Positions 14,858 through 21,131 of a stretch of DNA of 24,799 nucleotides are shown piece after piece. The notes under the pieces were generated by a model that searched no databases, was not told the origin of the DNA, and was given only the letters and a program-made list of their open reading frames with translations. The first letter of the stretch is position 1. Each line of letters opens with the position of its first letter. The position numbers and the translations under genes were made by a program. Source of the DNA: an uncultured Faecalibaculum sp. (GTDB lineage: Bacteria > Bacillota_I > Bacilli_A > Erysipelotrichales > Erysipelotrichaceae); the NCBI RefSeq assembly GCF_910588395.1, contig NZ_CAJUPA010000036.1, positions 1 through 24,799 on the forward strand, given 5' to 3'.

Positions 14858-16444
14858 GTGAGCACCCTTCGCAAGACATACGCGCTGATTCTGAAAAAAG
14901 CACAGCTTTACAGAAACGGCGGCTGGCAGTATGCGCGGATCCTCAAACGGACCAGGGCAGACTATGAGAGCCATTTTTATGCATTTCTCATTGATCTGAA
15001 CATCTGCCTGCTTCCGGTATATATATGGATCATTGAATTTCTGCTGATTCTCTGCGGCATTCTTCCGCCGCATGTTTTTGACCTTCTGTTTTATCTGATG
15101 TACGGCCTGCTGTTTCTGACATCGGTCATTGGACTGGGGCTGGTGACTGCGCGGCTGCACGGGCAGTCCCTGGGCTACGCCTTCACCGGTCTGAAACTGG
15201 TCCGCCGGGACCGGCGTCCGGCTCCGGCCATCCAGATCATTCTGCGACAGGCGCTGGGAATCGGCGTGCCGCTGATGGTGTTCGGCATCGTCTTCGAAAT
15301 CTGGGGCATGTTTGTGTGGCTTCTTCTGCACATGTGCATCTGTCTGGCCACACCCCATCAGCAGAATCTCATGGATCTGCTGCTGAAGCTGGTCACGGTG
15401 CGCATGCCCGATGACGCCGAGCTGCTGAAGGGCGCAGGTCAGAACCCGCAGCCCCAGCCGGAACCGGCACCCCGTCCGAACCCGGTGCGTCCGGAGCCGA
15501 AGAAGGAAGCCCCGGTGCAGAAAAACGAGACCCTGGAGATTTCTCCCATTGATCTGCACATCCGTTCCAACTACAGTGACGATGCACAGCTGGATGTGGA
15601 GGAGATTTTCAAGCAGGCAAAAGCCCGGAACATGGAGATCATTTCCATCACAGACCACAACTGCGCCAGAGCCAATGCACCGGCCAACAGGCTGGCAGGA
15701 CTTTATGGCATCCAGTACATACCCGGTGCGGAATTCGACTGCGAGCTGGATGGTACCCGCATCCGGATCCTGGGCTACTACATCGACTGGACCAATCCGG
15801 TATTTGATGCGCTGGAACGGGATTCGCTGAAGCGGGAAAAGGATGCTTCCATGGTCCGCGCAAGGCTGTTCCAGGAAACCACCGGCATTCAGATCGACAT
15901 CCGTTCCCTGCTGGAGTCCAGCCGTTTCCAGGTCATCACCGGCAAGGACATCACCCGGATGGTCTTCCACAATGAGGAAACAAGGCAGCTGCCCTTTGTG
16001 CGGCGGTATCTGGATACGGCGGTATCCGGACGGGAAGCCCGGCGGCTGTTCGAACATGATATCTTCGGCAAGGGCGGGCCCTGCCATGTCCGGCCTGTCT
16101 ACCCGCAGGCTTCCCACATCATCAGCGCCATTCACGACGCCGGCGGTCTGGCAGTGCTTGCCAACTGGCATCTGGATTCTCTGTCTTCTCAGAAGCTGGA
16201 ACAGCTCGTGAAGATGGGGATTGACGGCATCGAAGTTTTCATGACCGGTGCCGGGGAAGATCTCAAGGTGCGTCTGCTGGATGCCGCCAGCAGCAGCAAG
16301 CTCTTCATTACGGCGGGATCCGACTATCATGGCCCTGCCAGACCGGAGGAGCAGCTGGGCGTGACCGGACTTCCGGAAAAAGCAGAGGGACTGGTCCGGC
16401 TCTTTACCCGGGCTGCCCGCAGACAGCCGCCGCTGAACCGGTGA
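14858..16444 (+). CDS. RDD-domain membrane protein fused to a PHP-type metallophosphoesterase domain
   Basis: A protein of about 528 residues. Residues 38-182 form an RDD-like membrane domain with three to four hydrophobic segments and the characteristic ARLHGQSLGYAFTGLKLVRRD block; 195-225 is a Pro-rich linker; 229-510 is a cytoplasmic PHP domain with DLHIRSNYSDD (H234, R236, D241), SITDHN (D266, H267), GAEFDCE (E292) and GSDYH (D489, H491). In typical PHP proteins the first motif is HxH; here the second His is Arg, and the usual AHP element reads ANWH (N436, H438). PHP enzymes hydrolyse phosphoesters, often nucleotides; with these changes the activity is uncertain. I prefer the GTG at 14858 (GAAAGGA at 14841-14847); the ATG at 14831 overlaps the TATAAT. 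The start is the least certain part. Confidence 0.8.
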   Translation: MSTLRKTYALILKKAQLYRNGGWQYARILKRTRADYESHFYAFLIDLNICLLPVYIWIIEFLLILCGILPPHVFDLLFYLMYGLLFLTSVIGLGLVTARLHGQSLGYAFTGLKLVRRDRRPAPAIQIILRQALGIGVPLMVFGIVFEIWGMFVWLLLHMCICLATPHQQNLMDLLLKLVTVRMPDDAELLKGAGQNPQPQPEPAPRPNPVRPEPKKEAPVQKNETLEISPIDLHIRSNYSDDAQLDVEEIFKQAKARNMEIISITDHNCARANAPANRLAGLYGIQYIPGAEFDCELDGTRIRILGYYIDWTNPVFDALERDSLKREKDASMVRARLFQETTGIQIDIRSLLESSRFQVITGKDITRMVFHNEETRQLPFVRRYLDTAVSGREARRLFEHDIFGKGGPCHVRPVYPQASHIISAIHDAGGLAVLANWHLDSLSSQKLEQLVKMGIDGIEVFMTGAGEDLKVRLLDAASSSKLFITAGSDYHGPARPEEQLGVTGLPEKAEGLVRLFTRAARRQPPLNR

Positions 16445-16522
16445 GCCGGCAGGCTGCATCATACTGAACAGAACAATCCGGCAGGACCGGATCAGAAGAT
16501 ACAGGAAAGGAAAGACTGACTG

Positions 16523-18493
16523 ATGAAAGAACCGTTTTATCTGACAACCGCAATCGCCTACACCTCGGGCCGTCCTCATATCGGCAATACCTATGAAATC
16601 ATCCTTTCGGATGCCATTGCCCGTTTCAAGCGGGAACAGGGGTATGATGTCTTTTTCCAGACAGGAACGGATGAACACGGCATCAAGATCGAGGAAAAGG
16701 CCGAAGCCGCCGGTGTGACCCCGCAGGAATTCGTGGACGGGGTGGCGGCGCAGATCCGGGCCAACTGGGATCTGATGAACACCACATACGACAAGTTCAT
16801 CCGGACCACGGACGAAGATCACGTCCGCCGTGTGCAGGATATTTTCCGCCGGTTCTATGAACAGGGGGATATTTACAAAGGCGAATACGAAGGGTGGTAC
16901 TGCACTCCCTGTGAAAGTTTCTGGACCGAGAGTCAGCTGGTGGATGGCAAGTGTCCGGACTGCGGCAGACCTGTGACCAAGCAGAAGGAAGAAGCGTATT
17001 TCTTCAACATGAAAAAGTACGAGCAGCGTCTGATCGACTACATCGAGGAGCACCCGGACTTCATTCAGCCGGAAAGCCGCCGCAATGAGATGCTGAACAA
17101 CTTTCTGCGTCCCGGACTGCAGGACCTGTGCGTTTCCCGGACCAGCTTCAAGTGGGGCATTCCGGTGGATTTCGATCCGAAGCATGTCATCTATGTCTGG
17201 GTGGATGCCCTGAGCAACTACATCACCAGTCTGGGGTACGAAGCATTGGGAGAAAGCTCCGGCATGTACAAAAAATACTGGCCGGCCACGCACATCATCG
17301 GCAAGGACATTCTCCGCTTTCACACCATTTACTGGCCGATTTTCCTGATGGCGCTGGGAGAACCGCTGCCGAAAAAGGTGTTTGGTCATCCCTGGCTGCT
17401 GGTGGACAACGGCAAGATGTCCAAGTCCATCGGCAATGTGATCTATGCCGAGGATCTGGTGGAGGCATTCGGTGTGGATGCGGTGCGGTATTTCTGTCTG
17501 CACGAGATGCCCTTTGCCCAGGATGGCAACATCACCTGGGAACTGGTGATCGAGCGGATCAACTCCGATCTGGCCAATGTTCTGGGCAATCTGGTGAGCC
17601 GGACCATTGCCATGAGCAACAAGTATTTTGATGGCGTGATTTCCAACCCCCGGGTCTATGATCCAGTGGACGAAGGTCTGATTTCCACGGCTCTGGCTGC
17701 CAGGGAAAAAGTGGAAAACAAGATGGAGGAGCTCCGGGTGACGGATGCTCTGGATGAGATTTTCACGCTGCTGCGGCGGACGAACAAATACATCGATGAA
17801 ACCGAGCCCTGGGTTCTGGCCCGGGATGAGGCAAACCGGGACCGGCTGGCCACTGTGCTTTACAACCTGCTGGAGTCCATCCGGGTGAGCGGTGTGCTGC
17901 TGCAAAGTTTCATGCCGGAGACCTCCGACAAAATTCTGGATATGCTGGGCACCAGCCAGCGCAGTCTGGACAGTCTGAATTCCTTCGGGAACCTGGAGAC
18001 CGGCGGTCAGGTCATCCGCAAGGCCCCTGCGCTTTTTGCCCGGATCGACGAGAAAAAGTTCATGGAGGAACTGACAGCGAAGCAGAAGGCACAGCAGGAA
18101 GAAGCTGCAGGGAAAGAACAGGCAGGCAAGCCTGCCGAAAACGAACCGGCTGAGGCTGTACCGGGAAAACCGGAGATCGTGTTTGATGATTTCGCCAAAA
18201 TCGAGCTGCGGACCGGCATTGTAACGGCCAGTGAAAAAGTCAAAAAGTCCAAAAAGCTCCTGAAGAACCAGGTGGATCTGGGCACGGAGACCAGGCAGAT
18301 CCTGTCGGGTATTGCCCAGTATTATTCGCCGGAGGATATGGTGGGACGCCAGGTCATCGTGGTGACAAATCTGGCTCCCCGGAAGATGGCGGGGGAGATC
18401 AGCGAAGGCATGATCCTCTGTGCCGAACACGGCGATCAGGTGGTGCTGGTCAGCCCCGATGACAAGCTGCCGGCGGGTTCCGTCGTCTGCTGA
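16523..18493 (+). CDS. metG: Methionyl-tRNA synthetase
   Basis: A 656-residue class Ia aminoacyl-tRNA synthetase that charges tRNA-Met. Visible: the HIGH-type signature PHIGN at 18-22, a Cys4 zinc knuckle (C127, C130, C144, C147), the KMSKS loop at 298-302, the alpha-helical anticodon-binding domain, a charged linker (about 515-550), and a C-terminal Trbp111/Arc1p-type tRNA-binding OB domain (554-656, with KIELRTGIV and NLAPRKMAGEISEGM). This is the long bacterial form that dimerises through the C-terminal domain. The ATG at 16523 has AGGAAAGGAAAG upstream. The 78-bp gap before it holds no T-box or other leader that I can see. Confidence 0.97.
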   Translation: MKEPFYLTTAIAYTSGRPHIGNTYEIILSDAIARFKREQGYDVFFQTGTDEHGIKIEEKAEAAGVTPQEFVDGVAAQIRANWDLMNTTYDKFIRTTDEDHVRRVQDIFRRFYEQGDIYKGEYEGWYCTPCESFWTESQLVDGKCPDCGRPVTKQKEEAYFFNMKKYEQRLIDYIEEHPDFIQPESRRNEMLNNFLRPGLQDLCVSRTSFKWGIPVDFDPKHVIYVWVDALSNYITSLGYEALGESSGMYKKYWPATHIIGKDILRFHTIYWPIFLMALGEPLPKKVFGHPWLLVDNGKMSKSIGNVIYAEDLVEAFGVDAVRYFCLHEMPFAQDGNITWELVIERINSDLANVLGNLVSRTIAMSNKYFDGVISNPRVYDPVDEGLISTALAAREKVENKMEELRVTDALDEIFTLLRRTNKYIDETEPWVLARDEANRDRLATVLYNLLESIRVSGVLLQSFMPETSDKILDMLGTSQRSLDSLNSFGNLETGGQVIRKAPALFARIDEKKFMEELTAKQKAQQEEAAGKEQAGKPAENEPAEAVPGKPEIVFDDFAKIELRTGIVTASEKVKKSKKLLKNQVDLGTETRQILSGIAQYYSPEDMVGRQVIVVTNLAPRKMAGEISEGMILCAEHGDQVVLVSPDDKLPAGSVVC

Positions 18494-18520
18494 CGGGAAC
18501 CGGGCGGCGGACAGCATCTG

Positions 18521-18763
18521 ATGAAACAGGAACAGAAAGCGCTGTACAGACAGGCGCAGCTGGCTGGCCTGGGCATTGTGGTTGGCATCACAGGTCTGGC
18601 TGTGGATCATCCCTGGCTGCCCTGGATCGGGCTCTTCGTCTTTGTGCTGGGCCTGCTCCGGTTTTTCCTGATTCGGGGACTGATCAGACGGACACACGAT
18701 CCGGAAGCTCCGGATTCCGGTTCTGTTCAGAAATCACAGGATACAAAAACCCCGGAAGAGTGA
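18521..18763 (+). CDS. Small two-span membrane protein (80 aa), unknown
   Basis: I do not recognise a family. The 80-residue product has two predicted membrane segments (about 14-28, LAGLGIVVGITGLAV, and 35-53, LPWIGLFVFVLGLLRFFLI) joined by a short HPW loop, followed by a basic stop-transfer stretch (RGLIRRTH) and a polar tail. It follows metG by 27 bp on the same strand with no terminator, and its stop codon lies within the hairpin loop of the terminator that ends the unit. The ribosome binding site is weak (GGGCGGCGGA, far from ATG), so translation may depend on metG. Codon usage resembles that of the neighbours. Confidence 0.65.
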   Translation: MKQEQKALYRQAQLAGLGIVVGITGLAVDHPWLPWIGLFVFVLGLLRFFLIRGLIRRTHDPEAPDSGSVQKSQDTKTPEE

Positions 18764-18780
18764 GTTTCTTCCGGGGTTTT
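18746..18780. terminator. Bidirectional intrinsic terminator
   Basis: A perfect 14-bp palindromic stem, AAAACCCCGGAAGA (18746-18759) with TCTTCCGGGGTTTT (18767-18780), surrounds a 7-nt loop. It supplies a U-rich end in both directions and lies between the convergent metG unit and XRE gene. The TGA of the small membrane protein lies at 18761-18763 in the loop. Confidence 0.85.
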
Positions 18781-18809
18781 CCGTGTGGAGCGGCTGTCGG
18801 ATCCGCGGT

Positions 18810-19166
18810 TCAGAGTCTGCGCAGTCCGTCCAGGAGTGATTCTGTCTGCTCCCGGAACAGGCGTTTTTTCTCAGGGGTCAGATTCTGATAGGACTGAAAG
18901 ATCCAGCCGTCCTGCGGCTGATCAATCCGCCCGAACAGAATATAATCAGAGGACACATCATAAAGTCTGCACAGGGATGCCAGAACCTGGAGGCTGACGC
19001 CGCAGACCCCGCGTTCTGCTTCCGATATGTGTTTGGCCGTGGTCCCGGCCAGCCTGGCTGCCTGATGCTGTGTCAGCTCTTTGTGCTTGCGGAGATTGCG
19101 CAGGCGGATACCGATTTCCGTCATGTCCACTTCAGGGTATTTCCGTTTGGCAGAAAATGAATTCAT
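18810..19166 (-). CDS. XRE-family helix-turn-helix transcriptional regulator
   Basis: A 118-residue protein with a Cro/C1-type HTH at about residues 17-76: IGIRLRNLRKHKELTQHQAA, then AGTTAKHISEAERG (recognition helix), then LQVLASLCRLYDVSSDYILF, the usual final helices. A C-terminal helical tail of about 35 residues (TPEKKRLFREQTESLLDGLRRL) likely serves dimerisation. The ATG at 19166 has a strong AAAGGAG eight bases upstream. It is a single-gene minus-strand unit. Its leader carries two copies of ACATGTGC and a direct repeat containing ATACAC, which could be operators. No phage or toxin genes are nearby, so it looks like a chromosomal regulator of unknown target. Confidence 0.88.
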   Translation of the reverse strand: MNSFSAKRKYPEVDMTEIGIRLRNLRKHKELTQHQAARLAGTTAKHISEAERGVCGVSLQVLASLCRLYDVSSDYILFGRIDQPQDGWIFQSYQNLTPEKKRLFREQTESLLDGLRRL

Positions 19167-19180
19167 GATTGCTCCTTTTC

Positions 19181-19217
19181 ACATGTGCTGCCGCCTGACT
19201 GCCCCAGAGACATGTGC
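19181..19217. repeat. Repeated palindromic octamer in the XRE gene leader
   Basis: ACATGTGC (palindromic core ACATGT) occurs at 19181-19188 and 19210-19217, 29 bp apart, just upstream of the XRE start codon. The spacing is close to three helical turns, as expected for a repressor operator pair. Function is inferred only from position. Confidence 0.3.
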
Positions 19218-19232
19218 AGGCAATCAGGCTGT

Positions 19233-19251
19233 CATACACTTAATGATACAC
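19233..19251. repeat. Direct repeat with ATACAC core
   Basis: CATACAC at 19233-19239 and GATACAC at 19245-19251 form a direct repeat with a 12-bp period in the gap between the XRE gene and the metK leader. It lies where the XRE promoter would be expected, so it may be a regulator-binding site. Confidence 0.25.
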
Positions 19252-19381
19252 AACTGAACGGAAATGTACATAATCCACTGTTTTTTCTGCTGATGTTTTT
19301 TCAGCCAGCCGTACGCGAATGCAAATCACAGCCGAAGGTGAAAGCCGGCTGGCCGGTCTGGAGGATGCCGGTGGTTTCAGC
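19252..19381. other. Non-coding gap between the XRE gene and the metK promoter
   Basis: No gene is supported here. The stretch holds a direct repeat TGTTTTTTC (19279-19287 and 19294-19302, approximately) and an 8-bp inverted repeat GCCAGCCG (19304-19311) / CGGCTGGC (19346-19353) with a 34-nt spacer, lacking a T-run on either strand. Short open frames in it have no ribosome binding site. Confidence 0.35.
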
Positions 19382-19410
19382 TTGCTCTTGGCGCCGGTTC
19401 CTGTTTTAAT
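19382..19410 (+). promoter_or_regulatory. Promoter of the metK leader
   Basis: TTGCTC (19382-19387) and TTTAAT (19405-19410) are 17 bp apart, with TG one base upstream of the -10 element (extended -10). The predicted start near 19417 falls exactly at the 5' edge of the riboswitch-like leader. Confidence 0.55.
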
Positions 19411-19416
19411 AAGGGC

Positions 19417-19546
19417 AACGTGATCAAGAGACAGGGGAGAGAGCCGGCTCACTGATCCTGCACCAGCCTGACCAGAAGGTTAAGGTGGTCCTGCCGGCTG
19501 CGATGCGGAAGACGGTGACATCAGACGGCTTTCAGCCGTCTTTTTT
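19417..19546 (+). promoter_or_regulatory. Divergent SAM-I/IV-clan riboswitch-like leader with terminator, upstream of metK
   Basis: SAM-I (S-box) blocks appear in order: ATCAAGAGA (19423-19431), GGGGAGAGAG (19434-19443, cf. GGNGGAGGGA), CTGATCCTGCACC (19452-19464, cf. UGAUGAAACCCGGCAACC) and AAGGTGGTCCTGC (19482-19494, cf. AAGGUGCUAAUUCCUGC). P1 is TGAT 19421-19424 with ATCA 19520-19523; P2 is CAGG/CCTG around GAG-CCGG-CTC; P3 is CACC-AGCCT with AGGTT-AA-GGTG. An intrinsic terminator AGACGGCT/AGCCGTCT with a T-run follows at 19523-19546. GCCG (19493) and GATG (19502) can instead pair with CGGC (19526) and CATC (19519), an antiterminator that excludes both P1 and the terminator. Core positions deviate from canonical SAM-I (GCACC instead of GCAACC, and loss of the UAAU), so class membership is probable, not certain. 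Confidence 0.6.
19523..19546 (+). terminator. Riboswitch expression-platform terminator
   Basis: AGACGGCT (19523-19530) and AGCCGTCT (19534-19541) form a perfect 8-bp stem with a TTC loop, followed by a T-run to 19546. It lies only 20 bp before the metK start and after the leader promoter, so it must be conditionally read through. Confidence 0.85.
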
Positions 19547-19565
19547 CAGGCAACAGGAGGGAACC

Positions 19566-20657
19566 ATGTCAGACTATATCTTTACCAGTGAAAGTGTTAC
19601 GGAAGGCCATCCGGACAAAGTCTGCGATCTGATCGCAGATTCCATTCTGGATGCTGCCCTGGCCCAGGATCCTGATTCCAATATGGCAGTGGAAGCCACG
19701 ATCAAGGACGATTTTGTGCTGATCTACGGAGAAGCAAACACCAGGGCGAGCCTGGACTATGAGAAAATTGCGCTGGATACGATCCGGAAAATCGGCTATA
19801 CAGAACCCTATCACGTCAAAGTGGTGGTCAATGAACAGTCCCCGGAGATCCACAATGCGGTGGACCGGGATGTGGTCTGCGCCGGAGATCAGGGCATCAT
19901 GTTCGGCTATGCCTGCAACGAAACCGACGAGTATATGCCGGCACCGATTTACTTTGCTCATGCGCTGTCCAGACAGCTGGCGAAAATCCGGCGTCAGGAT
20001 GACCGGCTGCGGCCAGACGGCAAGACACAGGTTTCCGTGGAATACAAGGACGGCAAGCCCGCCCGGATCGATGCGATCGTGGTGAGCACCCAGCACCGGG
20101 CGGATGTCAGCCAGGAAGAAATCCGCAGGCTGGTCAGGGAACAGGTCATTGATCCGGTGATTCCGGCTGAGATGCTGGACGAAAACACAAAGTACTTCAT
20201 CAACCCCTCGGGAAGCTTCGTGGTGGGCGGCAGCTTCGGCGATTCCGGTACCACCGGACGGAAAATTGTCTGCGATACCTACGGAGGCCGTGGCCGCATC
20301 GGTGGCGGCTGTTTCTCCAGCAAGGATCCCACGAAGGTTGACCGCTCTGCCGCCTATTACGCCAGATGGGTTGCCAAGAACATTGTTGCGGCGGGACTGG
20401 CTGATCAGTGTGAAGTGCAGGTTTCCTATGCCATCGGCGAGCCGGAACCGGTGAGCATTTTTGTGGAGACCTTTGGAACAGGCAAGGTCAGCGACGAAGA
20501 GATTCTGGATATCATCCGGAAAAACTTCAGCTTTGAAGTGGGGAACATTCTCGAAGAACTGGACCTCCGGCGTCCGATTTACGCAAGAACCACCAACTAC
20601 GGACATTTCGGCGACCCGGAGATGCCCTGGGAGACGATTCGGGAGCTGAAACGCTGA
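19566..20657 (+). CDS. metK: S-adenosylmethionine synthetase (methionine adenosyltransferase)
   Basis: A 363-residue enzyme making SAM from ATP and methionine in the cytosol. Visible: SESVTEGHPDKVCD at the N-terminus (ATP/Mg site), AGDQGIMFGYACNETDEYMP, the DGKTQVSVEY block, GGSFGDSGTTGRKIVCDTYGG, and the phosphate-loop signature GGGCFSSKDPTKVDRSAAY (usually GGGAFSGKDP; the variant keeps the lysine and aspartate). It is some 20-35 residues shorter than E. coli or Bacillus MetK, mainly in the segment before the AGDQG motif. The ATG at 19566 has CAGGAGG at 19554-19560; the frame is open back to 19485 but this would run through the riboswitch and terminator. Expression is probably under SAM control via the leader. 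Confidence 0.97.
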   Translation: MSDYIFTSESVTEGHPDKVCDLIADSILDAALAQDPDSNMAVEATIKDDFVLIYGEANTRASLDYEKIALDTIRKIGYTEPYHVKVVVNEQSPEIHNAVDRDVVCAGDQGIMFGYACNETDEYMPAPIYFAHALSRQLAKIRRQDDRLRPDGKTQVSVEYKDGKPARIDAIVVSTQHRADVSQEEIRRLVREQVIDPVIPAEMLDENTKYFINPSGSFVVGGSFGDSGTTGRKIVCDTYGGRGRIGGGCFSSKDPTKVDRSAAYYARWVAKNIVAAGLADQCEVQVSYAIGEPEPVSIFVETFGTGKVSDEEILDIIRKNFSFEVGNILEELDLRRPIYARTTNYGHFGDPEMPWETIRELKR

Positions 20658-20688
20658 AAGATCTCCGGGTCTGGACTGACAGAGACAG

Positions 20689-20716
20689 AAAAAAGCCGGT
20701 CATGCACCGGCTTCTT
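20689..20716. terminator. Bidirectional terminator between metK and the MntR/DtxR-like gene
   Basis: AAGCCGGT (20693-20700) pairs with ACCGGCTT (20706-20713) around CATGC. On the minus strand it is followed by six T, on the plus strand by a weaker CTTTGT. The minus-strand regulator's stop codon (20700-20702) lies inside the hairpin. Confidence 0.8.
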
Positions 20717-21083
20717 TGTCGTTTTCGAAATATCTGCGGATCGCATCGAATGTTTCCTGAGAGACAACGTGTTCCATTCGGCAGGCATCTTCCTGTGCGA
20801 TGTGCGCAGGCACACCAATCTGGACAAGCATGTTTGAGAAAAATTCATGCCGGCGCCAGGTTTCGCAGGCTATGGCCTTGCCTTTTTCGGTCAGATGCAG
20901 TGTCTTGGCATTGTCCAGTTCAATGAAGCCCTGCTCCTGCATCAGTTTGACTGCATGAGATACACTGGGTTTGGAATAGCCCAGAGAGCTTGCCACATCC
21001 ACGCTGCGGACCACAGGAAGCTGTCTGGACAGGACCAGAATGCATTCCAGATAATCCTCCAGGGATTCTCCAATATGTTTCAT
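20700..21083 (-). CDS. MntR/DtxR-family metal-dependent transcriptional regulator
   Basis: A 127-residue regulator with an N-terminal winged helix (about 5-68, recognition helix SKPSVSHAVKLMQEQGF) and the Fe/Mn dimerisation domain (about 72-122). It lacks the SH3-like third domain, as MntR does. Metal ligands align with Bacillus MntR two positions later: D10, E13, H79, E104, H105; the MntR E99 position is C101, as in the DtxR type (DACRxEHV). Selectivity between Mn and Fe is therefore uncertain. The ATG at 21083 has no Shine-Dalgarno sequence; an in-frame TGA six bases upstream rules out an earlier start. An extended -10 (TGG-TAAACT) ends about 6 nt before the ATG, so the mRNA may be leaderless. 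It diverges from the U32 gene across 48 bp. Confidence 0.88.
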   Translation of the reverse strand: MKHIGESLEDYLECILVLSRQLPVVRSVDVASSLGYSKPSVSHAVKLMQEQGFIELDNAKTLHLTEKGKAIACETWRRHEFFSNMLVQIGVPAHIAQEDACRMEHVVSQETFDAIRRYFENDKEAGA

Positions 21084-21131
21084 ATTTCAAGTTTACCATC
21101 TCTAACTCAATCCATGCAAGGAGGGATCTTC

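Noticed and set aside
14705..18697. A minus-strand open frame of 1330 codons spanning the RDD-PHP gene, metG and the small membrane protein gene
   Set aside because: It is antisense to well-identified genes, crosses their boundaries, has a low-information His/Arg/Gln-rich product and no ribosome binding site. Long stop-free antisense frames arise here because TTA, CTA and TCA codons are rare in these GC-rich genes.
19475..19500. T-box reading of the metK leader (AAGGTGGTCC resembles AGGGTGGNACCGCG)
   Set aside because: The region before it is too short for a T-box stem I and specifier loop, and the surrounding ordered blocks (ATCAAGAGA, K-turn-like GGAGA/CTGA, P1 placement) fit the SAM-I clan better. 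It is retained as the main alternative.
19485..19565. N-terminal extension of MetK
   Set aside because: It would be encoded by the riboswitch-like leader and terminator hairpin; ATG 19566 has CAGGAGG and begins at the family N-terminus.
20847..21131. 95-residue N-terminal extension of the U32 protein
   Set aside because: It is antisense to the MntR/DtxR-like gene, and the ATG at 21132 has a consensus ribosome binding site and the family start MPEILAPAG.
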